Notes under the pieces: generated by a model
Database searches by the model: none
What the model was told of the DNA's origin: nothing
The model's input: the letters and a program-made list of their open reading frames with translations, nothing else
Shown: one piece after another, positions 44,078-52,723 of the stretch
How the letters are laid out: every line of letters begins with the position of its first letter
Numbering within the stretch: the stretch's first letter is position 1
Assembly: GCA_965205545.1 (NCBI GenBank)
Contig: OZ242170.1
Location: 2,542,001-2,606,000 of the forward strand
Origin: Bin55 sp965205545
GTDB lineage: Bacteria > Pseudomonadota > Gammaproteobacteria > Pseudomonadales > Azotimanducaceae
Length of the DNA stretch: 64,000 nucleotides
Direction: 5' to 3'
Program-made: the position numbers and the translations under genes

Positions 44078-46306
44078 ATGAAATTCCATGGGCGGCGCGT
44101 GGGTCTTCAGCTAGCACTCATCTCACCTTTGCTAGCAGCAGCTTCGCTTGTTCACGCGAAAGCAGAGTACTTCGTTGCCGCGATGGACTACGGGGCAAAG
44201 GACTGCGCGTTCTGCCATGCAACTGCGAAAGGTGGAGAAAGTGTCAATGAAAGGGGACAATGGCTTATAGACGAACGCACTCGTCGTAATGTAGAGGATA
44301 TCGACGTCGACTGGCTCGAATCTAGGGAAGAAGCTCTCACCGAAGATTCAACGGGAAATACTGAGGAATCCGAATCATTAGCGGAGGTGGAGGATGCCAC
44401 GCCAGCTGAACGAGTGGAGGATCCCGAACGCCCCTTCGACTTTACGACAAACTTTGGTGAGTGGCCGGCCTACAGTGGCGACATCGGCGCCCAAAAATAC
44501 TCCCCCCTGAACCAAATCACCCGAGAAAACTTGGACAATCTCCAAGTCGCTTGGATTTGGACTTCCGAGATCGACACGGGCGTTACCGATAGGGCGAATG
44601 CGCGTCGTGCCCCCGACAGTTTCAAGGGGACGCCACTCATGGTTGATGGTCTCATATTCGTACGTACTCGCTACTCGACCGTAGAGGCAATTGATGCACA
44701 AACAGGTGTGACGCGGTGGACATTTGACCCTGGTACTAAGAATGGACCTAGACCAGCAATGTTTGGTTTTTCCACACGAGGTCTAGCGTTTCACAAAGAC
44801 AAGGAAGGAAGTCGAATTCTGCTTACAACCACCAGGGGTTGGTTGATCGCGCTGGATCCTGAAACGGGAGAGCCGATAGAGAGTTTTGGGGCTAAGGGTC
44901 GAGTCGATCTGACAAAGGGATTGCGACGCCCGCTTGATCGACGTCGGGTGACATGGAGTCAAGCGCCTAATGTTTGTGGAAATGTTGTTGTGGTGGGCAG
45001 CCAAACCGACGATGGTTCCCATTCTTGGACGTTTTCTGGGGAATGGAACAGCAACCTCCCAATTGGCGATGTAAGGGGTTTTGACGTCAAGACAGGTGAA
45101 CAGGTGTGGACATTCGAGACTGTGCCGCAAGAAGGCGATTTCGGCAACGATACTTGGGACAACGAGTCGTGGAAGTGGATGGGGAACACCAATGTATGGT
45201 CGACTACCAGCTGCGACCCTGCGTTGAACATGGCGTATTTGCCGGTTACTGCCCCCTCCAATCATTTCTACGGAGGCGACCGACCGGGAGACAACCTCTT
45301 TGGAACCAGCCTAGTCGCGGTGGATGCATCAAACGGCAGCTACAAATGGCATTTCCAAAATGTGAGGCATGACATTTGGGACTACGACAATCCCGCCGCT
45401 CCAGTTGTGGCTGACATCGTTCACGACGGAAAGGCACGGAAAATCGTTGCGCAGGTTACCAAAACGGGATTTCTGTATGTTTTCGACAGAATTACTGGCA
45501 AGCCATTGTGGGAGGTCGAAGAAATTGAAGTTTCAGGAAGCGATTTGGAAGGAGAGAAGCCGTCGCCGATGCAGCCGCGCCCCACGTGGCCGCCGCCATT
45601 TGAAATGCAGGGAGTTACCGACGAGACCATCATCGATATCACGCCCGAAATCAAGGAGAGCGCTGAGCAGCAGCTGGCACGGTGGAAAACAGGGCCGCTT
45701 TTCACTACGCCTTCCACGTCTGGGACACTCATACTTCCAGGTATCGGGGGAGGAGCGAATTGGGGCGGAGCCGCCTATGATCCAAACGAGCGACAGCTTT
45801 TCGTTGCATCACGCCGCATGCCAACTCTCATTACGTCTTACAGGCTTGACGAGGCAGAACGAGGCATAAAGTACGATGCGGGTTTCCGGATGCCCACCAT
45901 GGCTCAAGGCCTTCCCTTTATCAAGCCGCCATGGTCAAGCATTACCGCGTATGACTTGGATACGGGCGAGATCGCGTGGACGGTCCCTAATGGAAGAGGT
46001 CCTGTGAATCATCCAATGCTGAAAGACTTGGATCTTCCCGATTTGGGTCAGATTGGCGCGGCACCGGGACTACTGATAACTCCCACTGCGATTTTTTATG
46101 GTGCCGGGCGAGGTGCGCAAGGAGAAATTAGGGCCATGGACAAGTCAAGTGGCAAGGTGCTTTGGAAATTCGATCTACCAAGCTTCTTTAGTGATGCTCC
46201 GCCAATTACGTATCTAGCTGGAGGAAGGCAATACCTGGTCATTGGTCTTGGGGGCACGTGGGAGCCAGCCACGCTGGTCGCCTTTGCTTTGCCGGTCGAA
46301 AATTAA
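44078..46306 (+). CDS. PQQ-dependent dehydrogenase with N-terminal haem-c motif
   Basis: A 742-residue periplasmic quinoprotein. A signal peptide (to about VHA27) is followed by a haem-c motif CAFCH at 43-47, an acidic low-complexity linker (about 75-110) and an eight-bladed PQQ propeller. Typical propeller segments are WPAYSGDIGAQKYSPLNQI, TPLMVDGLIFV and ALDPETGEPIESFG. Tryptophan-docking-like repeats such as AIDAQTGVTRWTFD, GGANWGGAAYDP and YLVIGLGG also occur. It resembles the soluble domain of glucose-type quinoprotein dehydrogenases but has no membrane anchor. Substrate unknown. Monocistronic. Confidence 0.87.
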   Translation: MKFHGRRVGLQLALISPLLAAASLVHAKAEYFVAAMDYGAKDCAFCHATAKGGESVNERGQWLIDERTRRNVEDIDVDWLESREEALTEDSTGNTEESESLAEVEDATPAERVEDPERPFDFTTNFGEWPAYSGDIGAQKYSPLNQITRENLDNLQVAWIWTSEIDTGVTDRANARRAPDSFKGTPLMVDGLIFVRTRYSTVEAIDAQTGVTRWTFDPGTKNGPRPAMFGFSTRGLAFHKDKEGSRILLTTTRGWLIALDPETGEPIESFGAKGRVDLTKGLRRPLDRRRVTWSQAPNVCGNVVVVGSQTDDGSHSWTFSGEWNSNLPIGDVRGFDVKTGEQVWTFETVPQEGDFGNDTWDNESWKWMGNTNVWSTTSCDPALNMAYLPVTAPSNHFYGGDRPGDNLFGTSLVAVDASNGSYKWHFQNVRHDIWDYDNPAAPVVADIVHDGKARKIVAQVTKTGFLYVFDRITGKPLWEVEEIEVSGSDLEGEKPSPMQPRPTWPPPFEMQGVTDETIIDITPEIKESAEQQLARWKTGPLFTTPSTSGTLILPGIGGGANWGGAAYDPNERQLFVASRRMPTLITSYRLDEAERGIKYDAGFRMPTMAQGLPFIKPPWSSITAYDLDTGEIAWTVPNGRGPVNHPMLKDLDLPDLGQIGAAPGLLITPTAIFYGAGRGAQGEIRAMDKSSGKVLWKFDLPSFFSDAPPITYLAGGRQYLVIGLGGTWEPATLVAFALPVEN

Positions 46307-46419
46307 TGCGTGCCAAATATTAGAACGAGGAGTGGTCCGAGACCGTAAAGTAGGCTAGGGTACCCTTGATGAAACTACGTCCTCTCACTCACCACGTGAT
46401 CCGTAAGTCGTCGGACGGG

Positions 46420-46824
46420 TCAGTTCCCCTTTTTTCGTACGTAGAGCACGAGTTTGTGGTCAACCAGCTCAAATCCCCGAGACTGCACGATTTTTCGCTG
46501 TAGTTCTTCGATTCCCTGGTCGACGAACTCATATACACGACCCGTTTCGATATCCACCATATGGTCGTGGTGTTCAGCTGATTTCAATTCGTAAATGGCG
46601 CGTCCATCGTCGAAATTGTGTCTCTCGACAAGCTTGGCCGACTCAAATTGGGTCAATACTCTATACACGGTTGCAAGTCCTATGGATTCCCCCTCGTCTA
46701 GCAACCGTCGATACACGTCCTCCGCCGACAGGTGGTGCGGTTCGGCTTCCTCAAGAACCTCAAGGACCTGAAGTCGAGGCACCGTGACTTTTAGTCCGGC
46801 ATTTACTAGGTCCGACTTGGGCAT
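46420..46824 (-). CDS. fur: Ferric uptake regulator Fur (cysteine-free type)
   Basis: A 134-residue metal-dependent repressor. The winged-helix part has GLKVTVPRLQVLEVL, the recognition helix region IGLATVYRVLTQFESAKLV, then the metal-binding HHDHMVDIETGRVYEF and VDHKLVLYVRKK. No cysteine occurs anywhere, so the structural CxxC zinc site of enteric Fur is absent, as in Pseudomonas Fur. The ATG at 46824 is preferred over an upstream TTG. No clear Fur box was found in the 226-base divergent gap (46825-47050), which otherwise shows nothing. Confidence 0.95.
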   Translation of the reverse strand: MPKSDLVNAGLKVTVPRLQVLEVLEEAEPHHLSAEDVYRRLLDEGESIGLATVYRVLTQFESAKLVERHNFDDGRAIYELKSAEHHDHMVDIETGRVYEFVDQGIEELQRKIVQSRGFELVDHKLVLYVRKKGN

Positions 46825-47050
46825 GGCGAACGCCTGCAAGAATGCGACACATACTGCGTAGTGTAATGCGAATTTGAGATACTGCGGTGACCTGAGTGCG
46901 AATAGGAATGATGGGAACCAATTTCGATCTTAGTTTGCCAATTCCCGCGGCGTTTCGATTAGCATAAGGCACGGTCGGTTGGCAATGCGAGTGAGTTGGC
47001 AGGATCAAACCCCTGGGAGTTGGTTTAGCGGTGCTATCTGAGGAGACGTA

Positions 47051-48658
47051 GTGGCAAGAATTTTGGAAGTGAACGATCTTTGCGTGAGCTTCGGAAGCGA
47101 AGAAGCAGTCCGAGGCGTTTCGTTTCACATTGAGGAAGGAGAGACCGTTGCACTAGTAGGAGAGTCCGGGTCAGGAAAGTCAGTTACAGCTCTCTCCGTC
47201 CTTCAATTATTGCCGTATCCGCTCGCCAGCCACCCTAGGGGAAGCGTTCTTGTGGAAGGTGAGGAAGTAATCAACGCTTCGCAAAGCACCCTGCTCGACA
47301 TACGCGGCGGCAAAGTCAGCATGATATTCCAAGAGCCCATGACGTCGCTGAATCCCCTGCACAAGATATCCAAGCAAGTGGGAGAAGCCTTGCGAGTGCA
47401 CAAAGGGCTCAGCAAGTCGGAAGCTCTAAGACGCACCTTGGAATTGCTTGAGCTCGTTGGTCTGCAGAATGCTGCAAGCCGGCTGGGTGCTTATCCACAT
47501 GAACTCTCAGGGGGGCAACGACAACGCGTAATGATCGCGATGGCGCTTGCCAATGAACCCAAGCTACTGATCGCCGACGAACCAACGACTGCTCTGGACG
47601 TGACGATACAGGCGCAAATACTGAGTCTGCTCAAGGATCTTCAAAAGGAAATGAACATGGCAATGCTACTGATCACGCATGATCTTGGCATTGTCCGTTC
47701 AGTGGCAAATCGAGTCTGTGTAATGACAGACGGCCTCATTGTCGAACATGGATCGAACGAACAGATCTTTGGTTCGCCCCAGCACGAATACACACGCCAC
47801 CTGCTCGCGGCAGAGCCCTCTGGCGACCCTGCACCGACGAACAACCAAGCGCCAGTTACGGCGGAAGCACGAAACTTTACAGTGAAGTACCCAATTGGCA
47901 AGGGGTGGCTTGGAGGCAGCAAATACATGACCGCGGTGGACGATGTTGAGGTCATCGTTCGAGCTGGGCAGACAGTCGGGGTGGTGGGAGAGTCAGGATC
48001 GGGAAAGACGACGCTTGGGCTGGCCATGCTTCGACTGCTTGCGAGCGACGGTGAGTTGGAATTCGATGGTGCCAACATTACGACTCTGAAAGGCAAGTCT
48101 CTCACACGTTTGCGCAAGGACATGCAGGTGGTCTTCCAAGACCCCTACGGCAGCTTGTCTCCGCGGATGACGGTGCAACACATCATCGAAGAGGGCCTAG
48201 GCGTGCACCAACCCGAGCTTTCTCGTGGCGAGCGCCAGCAACGAGTAGCCGAAGTGATGACTGAAGTTGGCCTAGACCCAACCACAATGGTGCGCTATCC
48301 GCATGAGTTTTCGGGCGGCCAGCGGCAGAGAATATCCATAGCGAGAGCTATGGTCCTAAGACCGCGATTTGTCGTTCTGGACGAGCCCACATCCGCATTG
48401 GACATGTCTGTTCAGGCCCAGATTGTCGACCTATTGCGCGAGTTGCAGGACAAGCACAACTTGGCGTATCTATTCGTCAGCCATGACTTGAAGGTTGTTC
48501 GCGCTTTGGCAAATTGGCTGATCGTTATGCGTGATGGCCAAATCGTGGAGCAAGGGCCTGCGCGTGAGGTGTTCGAGTCTCCCAAGAGCGAATACGCCGA
48601 TGCGCTCTTCGGTGCAGCGCTTGACATGCGAGTAGACGAAGAGTTCGTGCGGCAATAG
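47051..48658 (+). CDS. Fused double-ATPase subunit of a peptide-type ABC transporter (YejF-like)
   Basis: A 535-residue protein with two complete ABC ATPase domains of the oligopeptide/dipeptide class. Walker A GESGSGKS at 37-44 and GESGSGKT at 313-320; each half has LSGGQRQR or FSGGQRQR signatures and Walker B LLIADEPTTALD or FVVLDEPTSALD. YejF and GsiA-type proteins have this layout and power import of peptides such as microcin C or glutathione. No permease or binding-protein gene is adjacent. GTG start with AGGAG 5 bases upstream. Confidence 0.92.
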   Translation: MARILEVNDLCVSFGSEEAVRGVSFHIEEGETVALVGESGSGKSVTALSVLQLLPYPLASHPRGSVLVEGEEVINASQSTLLDIRGGKVSMIFQEPMTSLNPLHKISKQVGEALRVHKGLSKSEALRRTLELLELVGLQNAASRLGAYPHELSGGQRQRVMIAMALANEPKLLIADEPTTALDVTIQAQILSLLKDLQKEMNMAMLLITHDLGIVRSVANRVCVMTDGLIVEHGSNEQIFGSPQHEYTRHLLAAEPSGDPAPTNNQAPVTAEARNFTVKYPIGKGWLGGSKYMTAVDDVEVIVRAGQTVGVVGESGSGKTTLGLAMLRLLASDGELEFDGANITTLKGKSLTRLRKDMQVVFQDPYGSLSPRMTVQHIIEEGLGVHQPELSRGERQQRVAEVMTEVGLDPTTMVRYPHEFSGGQRQRISIARAMVLRPRFVVLDEPTSALDMSVQAQIVDLLRELQDKHNLAYLFVSHDLKVVRALANWLIVMRDGQIVEQGPAREVFESPKSEYADALFGAALDMRVDEEFVRQ

Positions 48659-48749
48659 TTGCCCATTTCCATTTTCTTGCGCACTCGTGGGTGTCTATTT
48701 CCTTGAGTAGAGGGACGTTGGAAACGTAGCAGTTGCACGCTTTGAGCCT

Positions 48750-49619
48750 ATGGAACCGATGAAACCCATTGCCGATGGTTACGGTTTGATCGAAGGACCT
48801 GTATGGCACCCAACGCTCGGATTGCTTTTTAGCGACGTCATAAATGGCGGCGTGTTCCACCTGGATCCAACTGACCGTGCACACGTTGTGTTCCCCTATC
48901 GTCGCGGCATTGGTGGCATGGTATTGCACGAGCAAAACGGATTGGTTGTAAGTGGCAGGAACATAGCCTACAAAGAATTCGGACAAGAGAGTTCAGCGGT
49001 CATTCTGGACAGCAATCCAGACCACGACAACGTTGGATACAACGACATAACTACGGATTCGCAGGGAAGGATCTACGCTGGATCCTTGGGCTCCAGTCCA
49101 GTGTTTGACGATGGACGAGAGCCAACGGCGGGAAATCTCCATTTAATAGACGTAGACGGCACGTCGAGGACTGTTGCGGAGGATATTCTTCTTACAAATG
49201 GGCTGGGATTCTCGCCTGATGGCACCACCCTCTATCACTCCGATTCTCGACGCGGGCACATACTAAAGTACGCCACGAAGCCAAACGGTGAGCTGGAGCC
49301 AAAGGAATTGTTTGCGCGATTTAGTAAAGGTGCTCCCGATGGGCTTGCGGTTGCTCAAGATGGCTCGGTTTGGGTTGCATTGGCTGGCGGTGGCGGGGTG
49401 TGCATTCTCTCTTCTGCTGGAGAACAGATTGGGTTCATCCCAATACCCCTTCCCATGTGCACTAGTGTGTGCTTTGGTGGGGACGACATGAAAACTCTCT
49501 ACATTGTCACTGGGTCAGATGGGATCGATGGCAATGATCGAGGGGCGATCTTCCGCCACACAGTTTCAGTGCCTGGATTGGCTGTGCCTGCCGCCCGTGT
49601 TGACATACAGCGTACTTGA
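48750..49619 (+). CDS. SMP-30/gluconolactonase-family protein
   Basis: A 289-residue six-bladed propeller lactonase-like protein. The metal ligands expected for the family are E15 (LIEGPVW), N97 (YNDIT), an asparagine in LLTNGLGFSPDG and an aspartate in GAPDGLAV. Such enzymes hydrolyse sugar lactones after dehydrogenase steps; the PQQ dehydrogenase nearby could make a lactone, but a link is speculative. ATG start at 48750; another ATG lies three codons in. Convergent with the qmcA-like gene. Confidence 0.88.
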   Translation: MEPMKPIADGYGLIEGPVWHPTLGLLFSDVINGGVFHLDPTDRAHVVFPYRRGIGGMVLHEQNGLVVSGRNIAYKEFGQESSAVILDSNPDHDNVGYNDITTDSQGRIYAGSLGSSPVFDDGREPTAGNLHLIDVDGTSRTVAEDILLTNGLGFSPDGTTLYHSDSRRGHILKYATKPNGELEPKELFARFSKGAPDGLAVAQDGSVWVALAGGGGVCILSSAGEQIGFIPIPLPMCTSVCFGGDDMKTLYIVTGSDGIDGNDRGAIFRHTVSVPGLAVPAARVDIQRT

Positions 49620-49656
49620 GAAAATGCTAATCAAGCGACGTAGAAATCGCCGGAAC

Positions 49657-50433
49657 TTACGAGTCTTCGGAGGTGCTTTCCGTGCTACCTGTGAGCTTGT
49701 GCAGCGATTCCATTAGATTTACCGGCAACGGAAACACGATAGTTGATGATTTCTCGCCCGCAATTTCGGTTAGCGTTTGCAGGTAGCGCAGTTGCATGGA
49801 CCCAGATTGCGTCGCCAACTTTTGTGCTGCATCCACAAGCCGCTCAGAGGCTTCAAACTCGCCGTCCGCGTGAATGATCTTCGCTCGCCTTTCGCGTTCA
49901 GCTTCCGCTTGCTTGGCGATTGCGCGAACCATCGTCGCGTCGATATCCACGTGTTTGATTTCGACATTGGCAACCTTGATGCCCCATTGATCCGTTTGTT
50001 GGTCCAATATCCCCTGAATGTTCTCGTTTAGGCGCTCGCGCTCGGCTAGAAGTTGGTCTAGTTCATGCTGTCCAAGCACGGAACGAAGCGTTGTCTGAGC
50101 TAACTGTTCCGTCGCCAACATGTAGTCTTCCACGTTTATGATTGCTTCCTTTGGTTGCAATACACGGAAATAGAGCACTGCATTGACTTGTACGGAGACG
50201 TTGTCTCTAGTGATGAGATCCTGTGTAGGCACATCCATAGTCACCGTACGAAGATCCACCTTGATCATTTGCTGAATGATCGGAACGACAATGATCAATC
50301 CCGGTCCCTTTACGCTTTGGAAGCGACCAAGGAACAGCACCACCGCACGTTCGTACTCTCTCATGATTCTCAACGAGGAAATGAGGAACACCACTAGGAT
50401 GAAACCAAGGGCAGACAGAAAAATAATTGGCAT
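49657..50433 (-). CDS. SPFH-domain slipin/stomatin-like membrane protein
   Basis: A 258-residue SPFH protein with one N-terminal hydrophobic segment (IIFLSALGFILVVFLISSL) and the stomatin signature REYERAVVLFLGRF, GPGLIIVVP, VDVPTQDLITRDNV-like core and LGQHELDQLLAERERLN. The C-terminal part is a coiled coil rich in A, E and R. The ATG at 50433 lies two bases after the nfeD stop, giving a tight nfeD-slipin pair, a widespread arrangement. Thought to organise membrane microdomains. Confidence 0.93.
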   Translation of the reverse strand: MPIIFLSALGFILVVFLISSLRIMREYERAVVLFLGRFQSVKGPGLIIVVPIIQQMIKVDLRTVTMDVPTQDLITRDNVSVQVNAVLYFRVLQPKEAIINVEDYMLATEQLAQTTLRSVLGQHELDQLLAERERLNENIQGILDQQTDQWGIKVANVEIKHVDIDATMVRAIAKQAEAERERRAKIIHADGEFEASERLVDAAQKLATQSGSMQLRYLQTLTEIAGEKSSTIVFPLPVNLMESLHKLTGSTESTSEDS

Positions 50434-50435
50434 GG

Positions 50436-51821
50436 CTAACTTACCTTTTCGACTTTGAGGGTTAATCCATCCATTGCCTTTACGACAACGGTTTCGTCTT
50501 TCGCTAGTGGTCCTTCGCTTTCCGCTGACCATATCTCGCCAGCCGCACGTACTCTTCCTTTGCCCGAGAAGTCGTCTACAACTGTGGCTTCAACGCCAAT
50601 CACCGCGTCTACTCCCGATACTGGACCTCGCTTCCAATGTTTGTAAGCGCCCCTTGCAATGAATATCACCAACGCTACCGTAGCGAAAGTAAATGCAAGA
50701 ACCACCCCTATGGAAACGCGGAATCCTTCGACATCTGTATCGAACAACAAGAGTGATCCTGCCAAGAAGGCAATTACTCCACCAAGGCCTAAAACCCCGT
50801 AGGTTGGTGTTAACGCCTCCGCGATTATCAAACCGAAACCAACTGCAAGCAAAGCGAGTCCTGCGAAACTAACGGGCAGCATTTGCAGCGCATATGCCGC
50901 CAGCAATAGACAGATCACTCCAACAATGCCGCCTGCGCCCAATCCTGGGCTGTAGAACTCAAATAAGAACGCATTTATGCCAATAATCAGAAGCAAGTAG
51001 GCAATGTTCGGATCTGTGATTATTTTCAAGAACTCGTAGCGCCAATCCGTTTCGACCTCAACAACGTTGGCCTCGGCGGTCTCCAATGTAACCTCTTGAC
51101 CATTAACCTCGGAAATCGTCTTACCATCGATTTGTTGCAGCAGGTCACTGAGGTCAGTAGCAACGTAATCGATGACATTGATCTCCAGCGCTGCCGTCGC
51201 TGTAAGATTGGCAGCTTCTCTCACTGTGAGTTCGGCCCAATCGGCATTGCGTCCTCGAAGCTCCGCCAAGCTTCGAAGATATGCGACGGCATCATTGACG
51301 ACCTTCTTGTCCATAGCACTGGGGTCGGATGGAGCAGGACTGTCGGATTCTTGTCCCTCGTCCCCGTTTTCATTGGGCTCGTCGAATCCACCGGGCGAAG
51401 GAACAATTCCGCCTTCACCGCCCATGGGGACGGGTGTGCTGGATCCTATGTTTGTGACTGGCGCCATGGCTGCGACATGGCTTGCATAAGTCAAGTACGT
51501 TCCAGCACTTGCCGCGCGAGCGCCATTCGGCGCGACATACACGGCTACGGGAATTGGCGACGCCAATATCGCCTTGACCATATCCCTCAACGAGCTGACC
51601 AACCCACCGGGTGTGTCCAATCTCATCACGATCAGCTCAGCATCGCTTGCTGCAGCATCTTCAAGAGCACGAATGAAGAAGTCTGATGTCGCAGGCCCAA
51701 TTGCGCCATTGATGTCGACCAAGCGAACCTCCTGACCGTTCGCAACCGCACCGCAGAACAATAGTGCCGTCACGAGAGACACAACTCTGGCAAGGCAATC
51801 AGTTCGCCGACGCAATTTCAT
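50436..51821 (-). CDS. NfeD-family protein, long form with ClpP-like protease domain
   Basis: A 461-residue long-form NfeD: signal peptide (to about VANGQ30), ClpP-class serine-protease domain, four or five membrane helices (about 280-405) and a C-terminal OB-fold domain (VIGVEATVVDDFSGKGRVRAAGE). The catalytic serine is S105 in RAASAGTYL and the catalytic lysine K172/173 in AMDKKVVND. Between them lies an acidic, Gly/Pro/Ser-rich insert (about 130-168). It is paired with the slipin gene; its family cleaves stomatin tails in some prokaryotes. Confidence 0.93.
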   Translation of the reverse strand: MKLRRRTDCLARVVSLVTALLFCGAVANGQEVRLVDINGAIGPATSDFFIRALEDAAASDAELIVMRLDTPGGLVSSLRDMVKAILASPIPVAVYVAPNGARAASAGTYLTYASHVAAMAPVTNIGSSTPVPMGGEGGIVPSPGGFDEPNENGDEGQESDSPAPSDPSAMDKKVVNDAVAYLRSLAELRGRNADWAELTVREAANLTATAALEINVIDYVATDLSDLLQQIDGKTISEVNGQEVTLETAEANVVEVETDWRYEFLKIITDPNIAYLLLIIGINAFLFEFYSPGLGAGGIVGVICLLLAAYALQMLPVSFAGLALLAVGFGLIIAEALTPTYGVLGLGGVIAFLAGSLLLFDTDVEGFRVSIGVVLAFTFATVALVIFIARGAYKHWKRGPVSGVDAVIGVEATVVDDFSGKGRVRAAGEIWSAESEGPLAKDETVVVKAMDGLTLKVEKVS

Positions 51822-52003
51822 CGCGAATCTCCTGTCCGTAGGTCAATTGTGCGTGGTTTCTGGGCCTGACACATTTGCAGTGTTGCCACGCAAATTCATT
51901 TAAGCACCGTTTGCATGTGCGTGCAACCACAATGCTGGGAAGTTCTATCTAAGCACTTCAACACAACACATTAAGACGGTTTTCTCTGTCGAGCTAAGCT
52001 CCG

Positions 52004-52645
52004 CTACTTCGCGCAACTGTAGAAATAGGAGATGCCACGCCGCGGATATTGGGATTTGTTTGGATTGGACCAATGAACGGTCAGACTCGAATGGATTGCG
52101 GCATCGCCGGGATTCAATTCTGCTGCTACGGCACTTGGATTGGATTCGTCAAAGTACTCGAGCCCAATTCGTGAAGGATGCACTTCCTTGTGGCTCCCCC
52201 TAGCGTAGTAAAGGCAGCCGTTTGTAGTTCTTGCTCGGTCTAGAGATATCCAAATCGTTGCGCCCGGACTGCGATCCATTACTGAATCGAAGTGCGGAGC
52301 GATGCCTTCGGCTTCGCCGGGCACGCGCTCGAAGTAAGCCGCTGTCATGGGATTCAACTTTGCGTCTAGCAGGGAACGCACCGATTCAAATGGCCTGCCG
52401 GCTCGGAGTTGGACATCGAACCAGGGCAAGACCTCTTGTAGGTTCTTGCGAGTGCCTCCAAACTTCCTGCCGTCTGCCGTTTCTGCAGATCTCGTGTAGT
52501 TGATACACTTCAGGTACTGATCGGTATTTGCTTTGAGTTCTGCGAGCTCTTCGTGATTCAAGTACCCTCGCATGACCACAAAACCGTCTCTCTCGAAGGT
52601 GTCACGTAGAGAATCCATGTCGAACTGACGTGGGATTTGGTTCAT
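52004..52645 (-). CDS. Phytanoyl-CoA dioxygenase (PhyH)-family protein
   Basis: A 213-residue Fe(II)/2-oxoglutarate-dependent dioxygenase-like protein. The iron ligands H118 and D120 (PHFD) and a distal histidine (H191 in TVHWSNPN) are present, with arginines RR downstream suited to 2-oxoglutarate binding. Shorter than typical PhyH proteins (around 280). The substrate is unknown. ATG start; it is divergent from the ADP-ribosylglycohydrolase gene 78 bases away. The 182-base gap to nfeD (51822-52003) contains nothing recognisable. Confidence 0.83.
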   Translation of the reverse strand: MNQIPRQFDMDSLRDTFERDGFVVMRGYLNHEELAELKANTDQYLKCINYTRSAETADGRKFGGTRKNLQEVLPWFDVQLRAGRPFESVRSLLDAKLNPMTAAYFERVPGEAEGIAPHFDSVMDRSPGATIWISLDRARTTNGCLYYARGSHKEVHPSRIGLEYFDESNPSAVAAELNPGDAAIHSSLTVHWSNPNKSQYPRRGISYFYSCAK

Positions 52646-52723
52646 AGCGGGATTGCAGCGATAGAGCGGACTATTCTAGCTATGCGACTGGAGATACAGA
52701 AAAGAACGGGTCTACGCTAAGTA

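Noticed and set aside
44783..45265. 160-codon minus-strand frame inside the PQQ dehydrogenase
   Set aside because: Shadow of a well-supported gene; no family resemblance.
46357..46366. 10-base palindrome AGGGTACCCT after the PQQ dehydrogenase
   Set aside because: Perfect palindrome but too short, with no loop and no T-run; not a usable terminator or clear operator.
51991..52001. GAGCT/AGCTC inverted repeat after the PhyH gene
   Set aside because: 5-bp stem with a single-base centre and no T-run on the minus strand.
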